This document shows positions 28,460-38,998 of a stretch of 64,000 nucleotides of DNA, one piece after another (within the stretch, counting starts at the first letter, position 1; each line of letters begins with the position of its first letter). The DNA is taken from assembly GCF_014799995.1 (NCBI RefSeq), contig NZ_JAAVGY010000045.1, forward strand, positions 1 through 64,000, written 5' to 3'. Under the pieces are notes generated by a model. That model was not told the origin of the DNA. It worked only from the letters and a program-made list of their open reading frames with translations, and made no database searches. The DNA is from Helicobacter sp. Its GTDB lineage: Bacteria; Campylobacterota; Campylobacteria; Campylobacterales; Helicobacteraceae. A program made the translations under genes and the position numbers.

Positions 28460-29797
28460 ATGAAACTTTTTGGGACTGATGGCGTAAGAGGCGAGGCTGG
28501 AGTGAAACTTGACGCATTTTGCGCATTAAAGCTTGGAATCGCGGCGGGAATTTATTACCGCGAACATTCTAAAACAAATAGAATCTTAGTAGGCAAAGAT
28601 ACGAGGCGCAGTGGATATATGCTTGAAAATGCTCTTGTAAGTGGGCTTACAGCTGTTGGGTATGAGGTGATACAAATCGGTCCAATGCCAACCCCTGCGA
28701 TTGCTTACCTCACAGAAGATATGCGCTGCGATGGCGGAATTATGGTTAGTGCAAGCCATAACCCTTTTATGGATAATGGCATTAAATTTTTTGGACGCAG
28801 TGGATACAAACTTGACGAAAAAGACGAAGAAAGAATTGAAGCCATTTACAACGATTCACACCAACTTGAAAATGCACAAAAACGTGGAAAAGAAGTCGGC
28901 TCTAGCAAGCGAATTGACGATGTCGTGGGACGCTATATTGTGCATATTAAAAATTCCTTTCCCAAAGACTTATCTTTACACGGAATCCGCGTTGTGTTAG
29001 ATTGTGCCAATGGCGCAGCCTACAAAGTCGCACCAACGATTTTTAGCGAGCTTGGCGCAGAAGTCTTTGTCATTAATGATGAGCCCAATGGTTTCAATAT
29101 CAATGAAAATTGTGGTGCGACACAACCTCTTATGCTCCAAGAAGAAGTGCGCAAAGTGCGTGCAGATATTGGGTTTGCCCTAGATGGGGATGCCGATAGG
29201 CTTGTCGTAGTAGATGAGAAGGGGGAGGTTGTGCATGGCGACAAACTCATCGGGACTTTGGCACTTGCCGCCAAAGAAAACAAAACACTCAAAAACAACA
29301 CTGCTGTCGCAACAATTATGAGTAATTATGCCTTAGAAGAGTTCTTAAAGGAGCATAAAATCGGGCTAATACGTTCTAATGTGGGAGATAAATATGTCCT
29401 AGAATCTATGCTCGCACAAGATTTAAACTTCGGCGGAGAGCAAAGCGGACACATTATCTTTAGCGATTTCGCAAAAACAGGCGATGGCTTAGTCAGTGCC
29501 TTGCAAACAATTGCTTACATTTTAAAATCCAAAAAACCTGCGTCTAAAGCCCTAGATTGCTTCAAACTCTATCCACAAATTCTAAAAAACTTAAATGTAG
29601 ATTCTAAGCCTGCATTAGAATCCTTAGAGGATTATAATACTTTACTAAAAACCATAGAATCCTACAATATTAGACATTTAATCCGATATAGTGGCACAGA
29701 AAACAAACTACGGATTCTACTAGAGGGTAAAGAGATTAAAAAATTAGAAAAAATGATGCAAGAGTGCGAAGCATATTTCAAGGGTAAAATTTGTTAG
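28460..29797 (+). CDS. glmM: phosphoglucosamine mutase
   Basis: Converts glucosamine-6-P to glucosamine-1-P for peptidoglycan and LPS. The 445-residue protein has GTDGVRG at the start, the phosphoserine loop [14 protein letters not shown], the metal loop DGDADR and the sugar-phosphate loop [14 protein letters not shown] one codon upstream is in frame, but the ATG at 28460 gives the family start MKLFGTDG. It overlaps lspA by 7 nt. Confidence 0.96.
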   Translation: MKLFGTDGVRGEAGVKLDAFCALKLGIAAGIYYREHSKTNRILVGKDTRRSGYMLENALVSGLTAVGYEVIQIGPMPTPAIAYLTEDMRCDGGIMVSASHNPFMDNGIKFFGRSGYKLDEKDEERIEAIYNDSHQLENAQKRGKEVGSSKRIDDVVGRYIVHIKNSFPKDLSLHGIRVVLDCANGAAYKVAPTIFSELGAEVFVINDEPNGFNINENCGATQPLMLQEEVRKVRADIGFALDGDADRLVVVDEKGEVVHGDKLIGTLALAAKENKTLKNNTAVATIMSNYALEEFLKEHKIGLIRSNVGDKYVLESMLAQDLNFGGEQSGHIIFSDFAKTGDGLVSALQTIAYILKSKKPASKALDCFKLYPQILKNLNVDSKPALESLEDYNTLLKTIESYNIRHLIRYSGTENKLRILLEGKEIKKLEKMMQECEAYFKGKIC

Positions 29798-30270
29798 CTA
29801 ATCGCAAAGAATGGCTTAATTTCGCACTAGCAATGCTTGCTATCTTTGCATTAGACCAAGCTATCAAATGGAGCTTTATTTTGCAAGGCTATCAAGCGGG
29901 TGATACAATTTACTACACCGATTTTATTTCGCTTCTTTTAGTCTATAACAAAGGTGTGGCATTTTCTATGTTTGCATTCTTGGGAGATTGGCTGAAATTC
30001 TTGCAAATTCTACTTTTAGGGGGAATCTTGGTTTATTTATGGAAACATCAAGAACTTATCCAATCCCATTCTCTCGCACTTGGAATCATCTTTGGAGCAG
30101 GATTCTCTAATGTTCTAGACCGCTTCATTCATAGTGGGGTGGTAGATTATATTTTTTGGCATTATAAATTTGAGTTTGCCATTTTTAATTTCGCAGATGT
30201 AATGATTGATTTAGGGATTCTTTTGATTCTTTATCAAACTTTTTTAAGAAAAGATAAAAGTGTGTCGTGA
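29791..30270 (+). CDS. lspA: lipoprotein signal peptidase II
   Basis: Aspartyl membrane protease that removes lipoprotein signals. Its 159 residues contain [31 protein letters not shown] and FNFADVMI, including both catalytic Asp residues. The likely start is a TTG overlapping the end of glmM; no in-frame ATG fits the family length. Confidence 0.95.
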   Translation: MLANRKEWLNFALAMLAIFALDQAIKWSFILQGYQAGDTIYYTDFISLLLVYNKGVAFSMFAFLGDWLKFLQILLLGGILVYLWKHQELIQSHSLALGIIFGAGFSNVLDRFIHSGVVDYIFWHYKFEFAIFNFADVMIDLGILLILYQTFLRKDKSVS

Positions 30271-30296
30271 TAGAATCGCATTTCTATTCAATATTT

Positions 30297-30372
30297 GGTC
30301 GCGTAGCTCAGTTGGTAGAGCACTACCTTGACATGGTAGTGGTCGCTGGTTCAAGTCCAGTCGTGGCCACCA
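30297..30372 (+). tRNA. tRNA-Val (anticodon GAC)
   Basis: Acceptor GGTCGCG pairs with CGTGGCC through two G-T pairs. The anticodon stem is CTACC/GGTAG with loop TTGACAT (GAC), the T-arm is CTGGTTCAAGTCCAG, and CCA is encoded. Confidence 0.95.
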
Positions 30373-30393
30373 TTAAAATTACTCCAAATCCTC

Positions 30394-31536
30394 TTAACGA
30401 TTAAACAAAATCCCAATGCCAAAACGATTAATAGAATTGTTATAATCCCGCAGACTCTCCCCGTATCCATTAAAAAATTGCAAATATAGATAGAGATTCT
30501 TATAAATCGGATAGGAATAATCTAACAAAATCGCACCTTTATTTTCTTGTCGCAAATTATTGCGCAAAGTTGCGCTAAAGAGATGTTTATCCCATAAATA
30601 TGCAAAGGATAATTCACCATATCCTAGATATTTCGTGATGTCTGGATTATCATCTTTTTCTGCATTTTCTGGGATTCTATACCAAGTCTTTAAAGCCATA
30701 ATAAAATTTTCATAACTATAAATTCCTTCGGCAAAAAGTCTATCCCAACTGCGTGAGTTCGCCAAATCCCCTCCGTTACTCTGATGTAAATAGCCAAAAT
30801 TGATATGGTCAAAAAACCATTGGTTATCTTTTGGAAAATAACTCAAATACAGGCTCGGCTCATAATTGCTTTCACGAAAAGGTCGCGAATCATAATTATC
30901 ATAAAGCTGCCAAAAACTCTGCTGCGTATAAGCAAAATACAAATCCAAATCCCGCATAAACAAATCTTCTAATAACATTTTTTTGATGCTGATTTGAAAT
31001 TTTGTCTCCACTTGTTTGCGTTGATTTGGTTCTTTAGCACTGCTCACATTCGCAGGAATAATATAATTAAACTTATAAGGTTCAAAGCCCAATAATTCCC
31101 CCATAAATTTATTGCGTTCAAATCGCCCTTCATAGAGTGTTTTTTTATCAGAAAAAATCGTTTGTGTATCCTTTAAATCCATATCGGAATCTTGACTTAG
31201 AGATTCTCGCTTTAAAGAAGAGATAAGCTGACTTTGGTAGATTTCATCTGATGAGTTCGCTTGCACATCAGCGGATTCTTCCTCTTGTGGCATTATGAAA
31301 GTAACATAAATTTTTTTATCTTTTGGAATCTTTAATGTCAGCTGATTCGTTTCTATTGGATTAACTTCTATTACTTCTAGTGTCTGCATCTTTTCGTCTA
31401 AAATCAGCACCTTAAGATTTTCACCCCCTTTAAACTCCAAAGAATCTAATGGATTGTTTTTAGAGTTATTTCCCCATAGATTAGACATTAATACGAGCAT
31501 AAAAATAGTGATTTGCAGAATCTTATTTACAACCAT
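30394..31536 (-). CDS. pldA: outer-membrane phospholipase A
   Basis: OMPLA family beta-barrel of 380 residues that hydrolyses phospholipids displaced into the outer leaflet. It has a signal peptide ending near LWGNN and a long periplasmic N-terminal segment. The barrel contains HQSNGG (catalytic His and Ser) and SRSWDRL. The C-terminus ends in an aromatic barrel strand (RFGIGILFNR). In Helicobacter this enzyme is linked to colonisation and haemolysis. It is divergent from the capsule export genes. Confidence 0.93.
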   Translation of the reverse strand: MVVNKILQITIFMLVLMSNLWGNNSKNNPLDSLEFKGGENLKVLILDEKMQTLEVIEVNPIETNQLTLKIPKDKKIYVTFIMPQEEESADVQANSSDEIYQSQLISSLKRESLSQDSDMDLKDTQTIFSDKKTLYEGRFERNKFMGELLGFEPYKFNYIIPANVSSAKEPNQRKQVETKFQISIKKMLLEDLFMRDLDLYFAYTQQSFWQLYDNYDSRPFRESNYEPSLYLSYFPKDNQWFFDHINFGYLHQSNGGDLANSRSWDRLFAEGIYSYENFIMALKTWYRIPENAEKDDNPDITKYLGYGELSFAYLWDKHLFSATLRNNLRQENKGAILLDYSYPIYKNLYLYLQFFNGYGESLRDYNNSINRFGIGILFNR

Positions 31537-31712
31537 ACCGCACCAAAAATTGAAAAATTTATGTTATTTGATAATTTGTAACCACTTATAACAAATTTTA
31601 TTTTTTTTGTCAATTTATGCTTAATTCAAGCAAACTTCTTTTACAATTAGCACTATATTTACTTAAGTATTTTGGCGATTTTATTTTTAAAGAAAAAGGA
31701 TTCGTTTAGAGA

Positions 31713-32477
31713 ATGACACACGTTGTAGAAGCATTATTTTTGCGGGAATTAAAAACACGTTTTGGCAAAAATAAACGATTGGGATATTTTTGGGTCATTG
31801 GAGAGCCGATGACACATATCATCTTTTTTCTTATTATTTTTGTAATGATTCGTGCAAGATCTATCCCACAAGTTCCCGTAGAAATGTTTTTGATTACAGG
31901 CTTTGTGCCATTCTTTATGTTTAGAAATATTGTTACACAAATTATGGCTGGAGTGCAAGCCAATCGTGCCTTAATTGCTTACAAACCTGTCAAGCCTATC
32001 CACATTTTTATTGCGCGCGCACTGCTTGAAATCTGCATTTATTTTACAATTTTCATTCTTTTTATCATTGGGTTTGGCTGGATTTTGGATTTACCAATTC
32101 TACCAATAAACTTTTTAGAAGTTTTCATTGCGTTTCTTGGTTTAGCTTCTTTAGGGTTTGCATTAGGTGTCTGCCTAGCTTTTTTAGATACAGAAGTAGA
32201 ATACGCAAAAATCTTTATTAATTATGGAATCAATATTTTATACTTTGGCTCTGCGGTTTTATACCCGCTTTGGATTCTGCCTAACCGCATTGTAGAGATT
32301 CTAATCTACAATCCTGTTTTACAATTTTTGGAAATGTTAAGGAGTAATTATTTTTCTGGTTATCCTTTAACGCAAGGGATTGGCTTTCTCTACCCTTTTG
32401 CTTTTACAATTATTCTGCTCTTTATTGGACTTTGGTATTATTATTTTCGTTATAAATATTTAGGACAAATCAAATGA
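31713..32477 (+). CDS. kpsM: capsule export ABC transporter permease
   Basis: ABC-2 type inner-membrane permease of 254 residues with about six spans. The N-terminus VVEALFLRELKTRFGKNKRLGYFWVIGEP is the KpsM signature. It pairs with KpsT (4-nt overlap) to move lipid-linked polysaccharide across the inner membrane. Confidence 0.92.
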   Translation: MTHVVEALFLRELKTRFGKNKRLGYFWVIGEPMTHIIFFLIIFVMIRARSIPQVPVEMFLITGFVPFFMFRNIVTQIMAGVQANRALIAYKPVKPIHIFIARALLEICIYFTIFILFIIGFGWILDLPILPINFLEVFIAFLGLASLGFALGVCLAFLDTEVEYAKIFINYGINILYFGSAVLYPLWILPNRIVEILIYNPVLQFLEMLRSNYFSGYPLTQGIGFLYPFAFTIILLFIGLWYYYFRYKYLGQIK

Positions 32478-33130
32478 TAAAACTTGACCATATCACCAAG
32501 TCTTATCCGCTCAACAAAGGCAGACATTATGTATTTAAAGATTTTACCTTTGAATTTCCTGATGATTGCAGCGTTGGGCTTATGGGGCGCAATGGAGCGG
32601 GTAAATCTACCCTAATGCGAATCTTGGGTGGAATGGATATGCCCGATAAAGGCAAAGTCATCACGGATAAAAAAATCTCATTCCCTATCGGGCTTGGCTC
32701 TTTCTTTCAAGGGACACTTAGTGCGAAAGATAATATCAAATTTCTTGCACGCGTTTATGGTTATAAAGGAGATGCTTTAAAGGAGAAAATTGCTTTTGTG
32801 GAGGAATTTGCTGAAATTGGTAAATTTTTTGATGAACCAAGCGGTATTTTGTCATCAGGAATGCGCTCACGCGTCTTATTTGGAATGAGTATGGCGTTTG
32901 ACTTTGATTATTATTTGATTGATGAGGCAGGAGCAGTAGGAGATCCTGCTTTCAAAAAGAAAAGTGAAAAATTATATCAAGAAAAGCTAAGCACTTCCAA
33001 AGTAATTTTAGTCTCTCATAGTGTTTCAGAAATCAAAAAATGGTGTCATAAAATCATTCATCTTCAAGACGGCATGGTAAAAGTTTATGATGATGTTGAT
33101 GAAGGCATCAAGGCATATCAAGGGAAATAA
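32474..33130 (+). CDS. kpsT: capsule export ABC transporter ATPase
   Basis: A 218-residue ATPase with Walker A GRNGAGKSTL, the signature region LSSGMRSRV and Walker B YYLIDEAGAVGD. The altered signature, with SSGM in place of LSGGQ, is typical of KpsT-type polysaccharide exporters. It sits between kpsM and kpsE. Confidence 0.93.
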   Translation: MIKLDHITKSYPLNKGRHYVFKDFTFEFPDDCSVGLMGRNGAGKSTLMRILGGMDMPDKGKVITDKKISFPIGLGSFFQGTLSAKDNIKFLARVYGYKGDALKEKIAFVEEFAEIGKFFDEPSGILSSGMRSRVLFGMSMAFDFDYYLIDEAGAVGDPAFKKKSEKLYQEKLSTSKVILVSHSVSEIKKWCHKIIHLQDGMVKVYDDVDEGIKAYQGK

Positions 33131-33132
33131 AT

Positions 33133-34260
33133 ATGGCTTCCTTAAAATCTCTTATGCGACGACCTAGCTTACAGAAAGCTTCTCCATTCTTTAAAAGCTT
33201 CAAAGTTGTTTATTTGCTGATGCTTTTTGTAATTTGCTATTACTTAGTGATTGCAGTAGATCGCTATGTCAGCTCTATTACTTTAAGTGTCCGCTCTATC
33301 AACAATGATATTACACCTATCAGCGGATTAGCCTCCTTGGTGGGAGTAAATTCCGGAGCGAGGGAAGATGTGCTGTTTTTAAAACAATACATCCACTCAC
33401 TTGATATGCTCAATATCCTTGATAAAGAAATCCAACTTAGAACACTTTATGAATCCCAAAAAAAAGACCCATTTTTTATATTGCCTAGCAACGCAAGTCA
33501 GGAGGATTTCTTAAGATTTTATCAAAATAGAGTGAAAATCACGCTTGATGATGCTTCAGGTTTATTACAAGTTGATGTGGAGGGATTCTCTCCACAAGAT
33601 GCACAGACGATTGCGCAAGCCATCTTAAAGGAATCGGAACGTTTTGTTAATGAGATTTCGCATAGTGCGGCGAGAGAACAAATGATATTTGCCGAACAAG
33701 AACTTCTCAAAGCAAAAACGCGTTTGCAAACTGCCAAGAATGAACTTTTAGCTTTCCAAAATCGTTATGGCGTTTTTGACCCACTAAAACAAGCCGAAGC
33801 TAAAGCCAACCTAACCACAGGAATTGAAAGCAAAATTGCCGAAAAAGAAACACAATTAACAACTATGCGAACCTATCTTAACGAAAATGCACCACAAATT
33901 GTGATGTTAAAATCCGAAGTCAATGCCTTAAAACAACAATTAGCCAAAGAAACTTCCAAAATCGTTGCCTCTAGCAACTCCAAACAACTCAATGATTTGG
34001 CAGCAAAATTTCAAGATTTGACGATTGAGGCGCAATTCGCTCAAGATACATATACTGTGGCACTCACTTCTATTGAAACAACAAGAATAGAATCTAGTCG
34101 CAAAATCAAACAACTCGTGGTGATTCAAAATGCAAATGAACCACAATCACCAGAGTATCCCAAAAAACTATATAATATTATTACTATTTTTGTGATTCTG
34201 TCTATGGTTTATGGTATCATCAAACTCATCGTAATGATTATAGAGGAGCATAAATACTAA
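33133..34260 (+). CDS. kpsE: capsule export inner-membrane adaptor
   Basis: Polysaccharide co-polymerase/adaptor of 375 residues with membrane helices near residues 25-45 and 345-367 and a long periplasmic coiled coil (about 175-315). It links the KpsMT transporter to the outer-membrane channel KpsD. It shares its last base with the kpsD ATG. Confidence 0.92.
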   Translation: MASLKSLMRRPSLQKASPFFKSFKVVYLLMLFVICYYLVIAVDRYVSSITLSVRSINNDITPISGLASLVGVNSGAREDVLFLKQYIHSLDMLNILDKEIQLRTLYESQKKDPFFILPSNASQEDFLRFYQNRVKITLDDASGLLQVDVEGFSPQDAQTIAQAILKESERFVNEISHSAAREQMIFAEQELLKAKTRLQTAKNELLAFQNRYGVFDPLKQAEAKANLTTGIESKIAEKETQLTTMRTYLNENAPQIVMLKSEVNALKQQLAKETSKIVASSNSKQLNDLAAKFQDLTIEAQFAQDTYTVALTSIETTRIESSRKIKQLVVIQNANEPQSPEYPKKLYNIITIFVILSMVYGIIKLIVMIIEEHKY

Positions 34261-35963
34261 TGAAAAAATCTATTCGAACACTATTCATTTGTCTTTTTTT
34301 CACATATTTTGCAGAGGCGGTTGATGTTTCATCTATTTCAACCAATATCCAAATACCAGATCAAACACAAGAAACTTCGCAAGAAGCAAACACGAATCAG
34401 ATGATGCAAACTCAAACCCAGCAAGCCGATATGACTACAAATACGCAGAATCCTACGTTGCCTCAACTCCCTTTAGTTTTTGGTGCGCATTTGTTTAATG
34501 GCAACTTCACGCAAGCCTCTCAATCACTCTATAATCCAGACTATAAAATTGCAGTGGGTGATAAAATCAATTTCAGAATGTGGGGAGCAGTAGAATTTCA
34601 ACAAGAGCTTATGGTAGATTCACAAGGCAATGTATTTGTACCAAGTGTGGGCGCAGTCAATCTATTGGGCGTCAAAAATGGGGATTTAGTCAAGGTTTTA
34701 AAATCAAGTGTTGCTAAAATTTACAAACAAAATGTTTTTGTCTATGCAGATATGAATGTCTATCAAAATGTTTCAGTTTTTGTTACCGGAAATGTCAATC
34801 GCCCCGGACTCTATCAGGGGTTAAGCTCGGATTCTGTTGTGCAATACTTGGATAAAGCCGGTGGCATTAACTTAGAATACGGAAGTTTTAGAGATATTGA
34901 AATCTTGCGTAACAATAAAATCGTATTAAATGTTGATTTATACGACTTTCTCCTTAATGGCAAAATGCAATTATTCCCCTTTCGAACAGGTGATGTTATT
35001 TTGGTCAAAAATGTTGAAAGCTATGCCTTTGCAGAGGGTGATGTGCAAAAACCCTTTAGATTTGAGCTCAAAGATAGCATTAAAACACTGCAAGATTTAG
35101 CAATGACAGCAGGAGCAAAACCAATTGTAACCAATGCAGTTGTGCGTTCTTATTTGCCCAACCATACGATAGATATAGCCTCTTATAGCAAAAAGGACTT
35201 CCAATCTGTGCTCTTAAGAGTGGGTGATGAAGTGGAATTTCGTCCAGATTATAATGCAGACAATATTCATATTACCATAGAGGGAGAACATAGTGGTTTG
35301 CACTCTATGGTTGTCAAAAAGGGAACGAGTTTGGCTGAAGTCGTCTTAAAACTTAAACCCAACGCTCAATCCAATATAGACGCAATCCAACTCTACCGCA
35401 TAAGTGTCGCACAAGCACAAAAGAAACTCATAGAAGCACAACTCAAAGAACTTGAAACGCTTGCCCTCACTTCTTCTTCAGTTACCGCTCAAGAAGCAAA
35501 TATGCGTGCAAGCCACTCTAAAATGGTGTTAGAATTTATTGAACGCGCGAAAAATGTCCAACCAAAAGGTCAGGTTGTCTTGGAAAACAAACAAGCCTTT
35601 ACAAGAACGATTCTTGAAGAGGGTGATATTATCAATATACCTGCGCAAACAAATCTTGTATTGGTGCAAGGGGAAGTAGCAGTGCCCGGAGCTTTCACCT
35701 ATGAGCCAAAGAAAAGCTTGCAAGACTACATTAAGTTAGCGGGAGATTTCACGGAGCGCGCAAACAAAAAGAGGATTCTAGTCATACGTGCTAATGGCAA
35801 AGCCGAACGTTATAGTAGATATTCTGGTGCGACAATGCAGCCGGGAGATTCTGTGCTTGTATTACCAGAGATAGAAACAGGACGTGGATTGCAAGTTACA
35901 AGTATCTTGACACAAATCTTGTATCAAGTTGCCATTGCTACGAAAGTCATCTTAGACCTTTAA
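34260..35963 (+). CDS. kpsD: capsule export outer-membrane channel protein
   Basis: A 567-residue Wza/KpsD-type protein with a signal peptide ending at FAEAVD. The polysaccharide-export domain starts near residue 95 (DYKIAVGDKINFRMWG), followed by SLBB repeats around 165-260 and 440-530 (VLVQGEVAVPGAFTYEP). A Gln/Thr-rich low-complexity stretch precedes the export domain. It completes the kpsMTED set. Confidence 0.93.
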   Translation: MKKSIRTLFICLFFTYFAEAVDVSSISTNIQIPDQTQETSQEANTNQMMQTQTQQADMTTNTQNPTLPQLPLVFGAHLFNGNFTQASQSLYNPDYKIAVGDKINFRMWGAVEFQQELMVDSQGNVFVPSVGAVNLLGVKNGDLVKVLKSSVAKIYKQNVFVYADMNVYQNVSVFVTGNVNRPGLYQGLSSDSVVQYLDKAGGINLEYGSFRDIEILRNNKIVLNVDLYDFLLNGKMQLFPFRTGDVILVKNVESYAFAEGDVQKPFRFELKDSIKTLQDLAMTAGAKPIVTNAVVRSYLPNHTIDIASYSKKDFQSVLLRVGDEVEFRPDYNADNIHITIEGEHSGLHSMVVKKGTSLAEVVLKLKPNAQSNIDAIQLYRISVAQAQKKLIEAQLKELETLALTSSSVTAQEANMRASHSKMVLEFIERAKNVQPKGQVVLENKQAFTRTILEEGDIINIPAQTNLVLVQGEVAVPGAFTYEPKKSLQDYIKLAGDFTERANKKRILVIRANGKAERYSRYSGATMQPGDSVLVLPEIETGRGLQVTSILTQILYQVAIATKVILDL

Positions 35964-35986
35964 AAAACGCAAAAGTGGAATCCTAA

Positions 35987-37219
35987 ATGCGGCTAGAAGA
36001 AGCTATTTCACACTTTAAAGATTCTAATATTCTACTTTTGCAAGGACCTGTGGGACCATTTTTTTATCATTTAGCGCAAAAACTTAAAAAGAATAATAAT
36101 CAAATCTTTAAACTCAATTTCAATGGAGGAGATTTGCTCTTTTTTCCTTTGGGCGCACAAAGTTATTGCGGAGACCTAAAAGGCTTCAAAGAGTTTATCA
36201 AGCAATTCTATCTTGCAAATAATATCCAAAAAGCCTTGATGTTTAACGATTGTCGCCCCTTGCATAAAATTGCGATTGAGGTTGCCAAAACTCTTAAAAT
36301 TCCTTGCTTTATTTTTGAGGAGGGTTATATTCGTCCAAATTTTATTACTTTGGAAGTTGAAGGTGTCAATGCCAATTCTACACTTCCCAAAGACCCAAGA
36401 GTCTTTCTTAACTACCGACCCAAACAAGAAGATACAAATTATAAAGAATACAATGTAATCCATTCCTTTGGTAATATGGCTTGGTTTTCTTTTCTTTATT
36501 GGTTTGCAGCCTTTTGGTGTGGATTCTATTTCAACAATAAGCTACACCATCGTAGCTTAAGTGGTTTAGAAATGTTTCCTTGGTTTCTTTCGCTTTTTAG
36601 AAAACAACTCTACAAATTGAGCGAAAAAGAAGATATTGAATTTGTTTTAGAATCTAAAAAGCAATACTTCGCTTTGATTCTACAAGTGCATAATGACACA
36701 CAAATTAAAAACCACTTTAAACCTAAAAGAATTGAAAATTTCATAAAAAATTCCATTCGTTCATTCGCGCAGCATTCAAAACCCCAACATTTCCTAGTCA
36801 TCAAACACCATCCAATGGATAGAGGATATAAAAACTACAAAATTTTTATCAAGCGATGTGCAAGAAAGTTCAATGTCAGTCAAAGAGTGATTTATCTACA
36901 CGATATTCACTTACCAAGCCTCCTGCACAATGCACTAGGTTGTATTGTAATCAATAGCACCACCGGACTTTCAAGCATTTTACACAAATGTCCAACAAAG
37001 GTATGCGGTAGTGCATTTTATAATCTTGAGGGGCTAACTTTTCAAGAGCCTTTAAATAAATTTTGGAGAGGTGCAAAGAAGTTTAAAATCAACCAACAAC
37101 TTTTCGCAAATTTTAGAAAATATCTTATAGACCACAACCAAATCAATGGTAGTTTTTATGGAGTATTATCTAAAATCCCCCCCCCCCACAACCATAAAAC
37201 TAAATCACCGCCAAGTTAA
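35987..37219 (+). CDS. kpsS: capsule lipid-linker Kdo transferase KpsS
   Basis: Cytoplasmic beta-Kdo glycosyltransferase that starts the phosphatidylglycerol-Kdo linker of group 2 capsules. Motifs match E. coli KpsS: LLLQGPVGPFF, FNGGD, DCRPLHK, FEEGYIRPNFIT, VIKHHPMDRG and VINSTTGLSSILH. A C11 tract at 37177-37187 lies inside the last 20 codons; changing its length alters only about the last 7 to 17 residues. Its usual partner KpsC is not in this window. Confidence 0.88.
   Translation: MRLEEAISHFKDSNILLLQGPVGPFFYHLAQKLKKNNNQIFKLNFNGGDLLFFPLGAQSYCGDLKGFKEFIKQFYLANNIQKALMFNDCRPLHKIAIEVAKTLKIPCFIFEEGYIRPNFITLEVEGVNANSTLPKDPRVFLNYRPKQEDTNYKEYNVIHSFGNMAWFSFLYWFAAFWCGFYFNNKLHHRSLSGLEMFPWFLSLFRKQLYKLSEKEDIEFVLESKKQYFALILQVHNDTQIKNHFKPKRIENFIKNSIRSFAQHSKPQHFLVIKHHPMDRGYKNYKIFIKRCARKFNVSQRVIYLHDIHLPSLLHNALGCIVINSTTGLSSILHKCPTKVCGSAFYNLEGLTFQEPLNKFWRGAKKFKINQQLFANFRKYLIDHNQINGSFYGVLSKIPPPHNHKTKSPPS
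37177..37187 (+). repeat. poly-C tract (C11) at the 3' end of kpsS
   Basis: Eleven consecutive C residues lie in the kpsS frame. Eleven C end the protein in HNHKTKSPPS. Ten C give a tail ending NHRQVK, and nine or twelve C stop within a few codons. Tracts of this length are slippage-prone in Helicobacter and Campylobacter. Confidence 0.8.
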
Positions 37220-37268
37220 ATAAGCTTTACTCGTTGCACCTCTATATGCACAAAGTGATTGTAAATTT

Positions 37269-37622
37269 TTATAATTGTTTGCCAATCGTTTGTTCGTTCA
37301 AACGCTTTTTCAATACCAAATCAATGATGGCTTGTTCCCTTGCGTTCGCACGTTTGCAATGGTCTTTTTGAAAACAATCTGTAATTCTTATCACAATTTT
37401 TGCCCATTTCTTTTCACGTTCGCGCCACGCATGCGAAGAAACAGATTCCCACGCATAACCATTAAATAAAGTTGCATTGACAAAGTGGTCTAAAGCCCTC
37501 ACTCCCTGCCGCACACGCGAAACCTTACCAAAAGTCCCTACAATCACAATAAGCAAATAGCCAATAATCATCAAAGGAACGAGTGCGCATAGCAATAAAG
37601 TGCCTGCTAACTTTTCTTTCAT
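37269..37622 (-). CDS. small membrane-anchored hypothetical protein
   Basis: A 117-residue protein with a hydrophobic N-terminal helix (residues 6-30), then a basic soluble part containing ESVSSHAWRER, a Trp-rich helix and a DHCKRAN segment. The Ser-Ser-His-Ala-Trp-Arg and Cys-containing pattern recalls small proteins seen in phages and plasmids, but I cannot name a family. It shares its first base with the P450 stop. Confidence 0.55.
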   Translation of the reverse strand: MKEKLAGTLLLCALVPLMIIGYLLIVIVGTFGKVSRVRQGVRALDHFVNATLFNGYAWESVSSHAWREREKKWAKIVIRITDCFQKDHCKRANAREQAIIDLVLKKRLNEQTIGKQL

Positions 37623-38998
37623 TAAATTTTTCTCTTGGTAAAATAAATCTGCATTCCATTTGCCGAACGAATCGTCAAACGTCCTACGACATCAGGGACA
37701 AAATCCTCTCGCAATTTCAGCTGATAAGCTCTTAAAATATTGGCTAAAATCAAAATTGCCTCTTGTATAGCAAATCCTTGTCCAATACAAATGCGCTCAC
37801 CCATTCCAAAGGGCAAATAAGTATCCTTTTGAATCGCGCTTTTGTCTTCAAAACGACTAGGATTAAACTCGTGTGGATTTTTCCAATAACTCTCGTGTCT
37901 TTGAATGAGCCAAGGAGCAACTACCACGCCATCTCCTGCTTGAATAAGCTTGTTTTGAATCTTGACTTCCTCTTTTGCTGTCCTTGCAAAAAAACCAACA
38001 GGAGGATAAAGACGCAAAGATTCTTTAAAAATATTAGAGACATATTTTAATTTGCGCAAATGCTGCAAAGTTAGAATCTCCTCACCTGCGACTTCACAAA
38101 TTTCTTGATAGGCTTTTTCCTGTTCCTTTGGAGAAATACTCAAAATATACAGAGTCCAAGTCAAAGCACTCGCAGAAGTCTCGTGTCCTGCCAAAAACAA
38201 CATTGCAACTTGGTCTAAAATTTCCTCAAAGCTAAATCGTTTGCCACTTTCTGGTTCTACTACTTCTAACAATGAGGCTAAAATATCCTCGTATTCGCTC
38301 TTATTCCCTGCACTCACCGCATCATAACGCGGTTTGATGATTTCTGCCAAAACTCTACGAATCGTCTCCCCCGCCCTCTTGCGTTTGTTCTCTCCTAGCA
38401 AATAAGAAATCCACTCTGGAATACAAAACATTTTACGAATTGCTGTATGCACGGTCTGTTCTTGAAACACTACAAAAGCGTCTAACACTCCTTTTCCGCG
38501 CACCTCATCTAATTTTTGCGATAGAATCGTGCGAAAAATCACATCAGCGGTTACAAAAGTCATCACTTCATCTACCTCTACGATTCCACCATTAGGATAA
38601 AGTGCGAGCTTTTTCATCATATCCTCTACGGCTTCACTCATCAAGCCAAAGACTTTTGTAATGCGTGCCTGCTCAAAACTCGGACGCAGAAGTTCTCTTT
38701 GCTTCTGCCACACTGCGCCATTCGTTGTAAAGATACTTTCCCCAAGCAAGGGCTTTAAAAGCTGGTGCAACCAATTACTTTTGGGAAATTTTCGCACTTC
38801 CTCCACCATTATACGATGCACATCTTTAGGGTGATTGGCAATATAAAGATTGAATCCTGGCATTTGGACTTGTCCTGATTTCATCTTATAACTTTTTTCA
38901 TACAATCCATCAAGCCAAGAGCGACGTTTGAGAAAAAATGTTGTAAGCAAGCTTGCTTTATTTTTATGTGGTTTAGGAAAAAACGGACATTGCCCCAT
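37622..38998 (-). CDS. cytochrome P450
   Basis: Full-length 458-residue P450. The I-helix motif is LAGHETSASALTWTL, the K-helix ExxR is ESLRLYP, the PERF-like segment is FNPSRF and the haem loop is FGMGERICIGQGFA (Cys ligand). There is no membrane anchor or fused reductase, so it depends on separate electron donors. P450s are rare in Helicobacter, while C. jejuni has one next to kpsS; the same arrangement is seen here. A role in modifying an envelope lipid or polysaccharide precursor is inference. Confidence 0.93.
   Translation of the reverse strand: MGQCPFFPKPHKNKASLLTTFFLKRRSWLDGLYEKSYKMKSGQVQMPGFNLYIANHPKDVHRIMVEEVRKFPKSNWLHQLLKPLLGESIFTTNGAVWQKQRELLRPSFEQARITKVFGLMSEAVEDMMKKLALYPNGGIVEVDEVMTFVTADVIFRTILSQKLDEVRGKGVLDAFVVFQEQTVHTAIRKMFCIPEWISYLLGENKRKRAGETIRRVLAEIIKPRYDAVSAGNKSEYEDILASLLEVVEPESGKRFSFEEILDQVAMLFLAGHETSASALTWTLYILSISPKEQEKAYQEICEVAGEEILTLQHLRKLKYVSNIFKESLRLYPPVGFFARTAKEEVKIQNKLIQAGDGVVVAPWLIQRHESYWKNPHEFNPSRFEDKSAIQKDTYLPFGMGERICIGQGFAIQEAILILANILRAYQLKLREDFVPDVVGRLTIRSANGMQIYFTKRKI

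Noticed and set aside
37269..37622. Small membrane protein as a phage lysis or toxin gene
   Set aside because: There are no phage genes nearby and the reading frame overlaps the P450 gene as in an operon. I left it as hypothetical.
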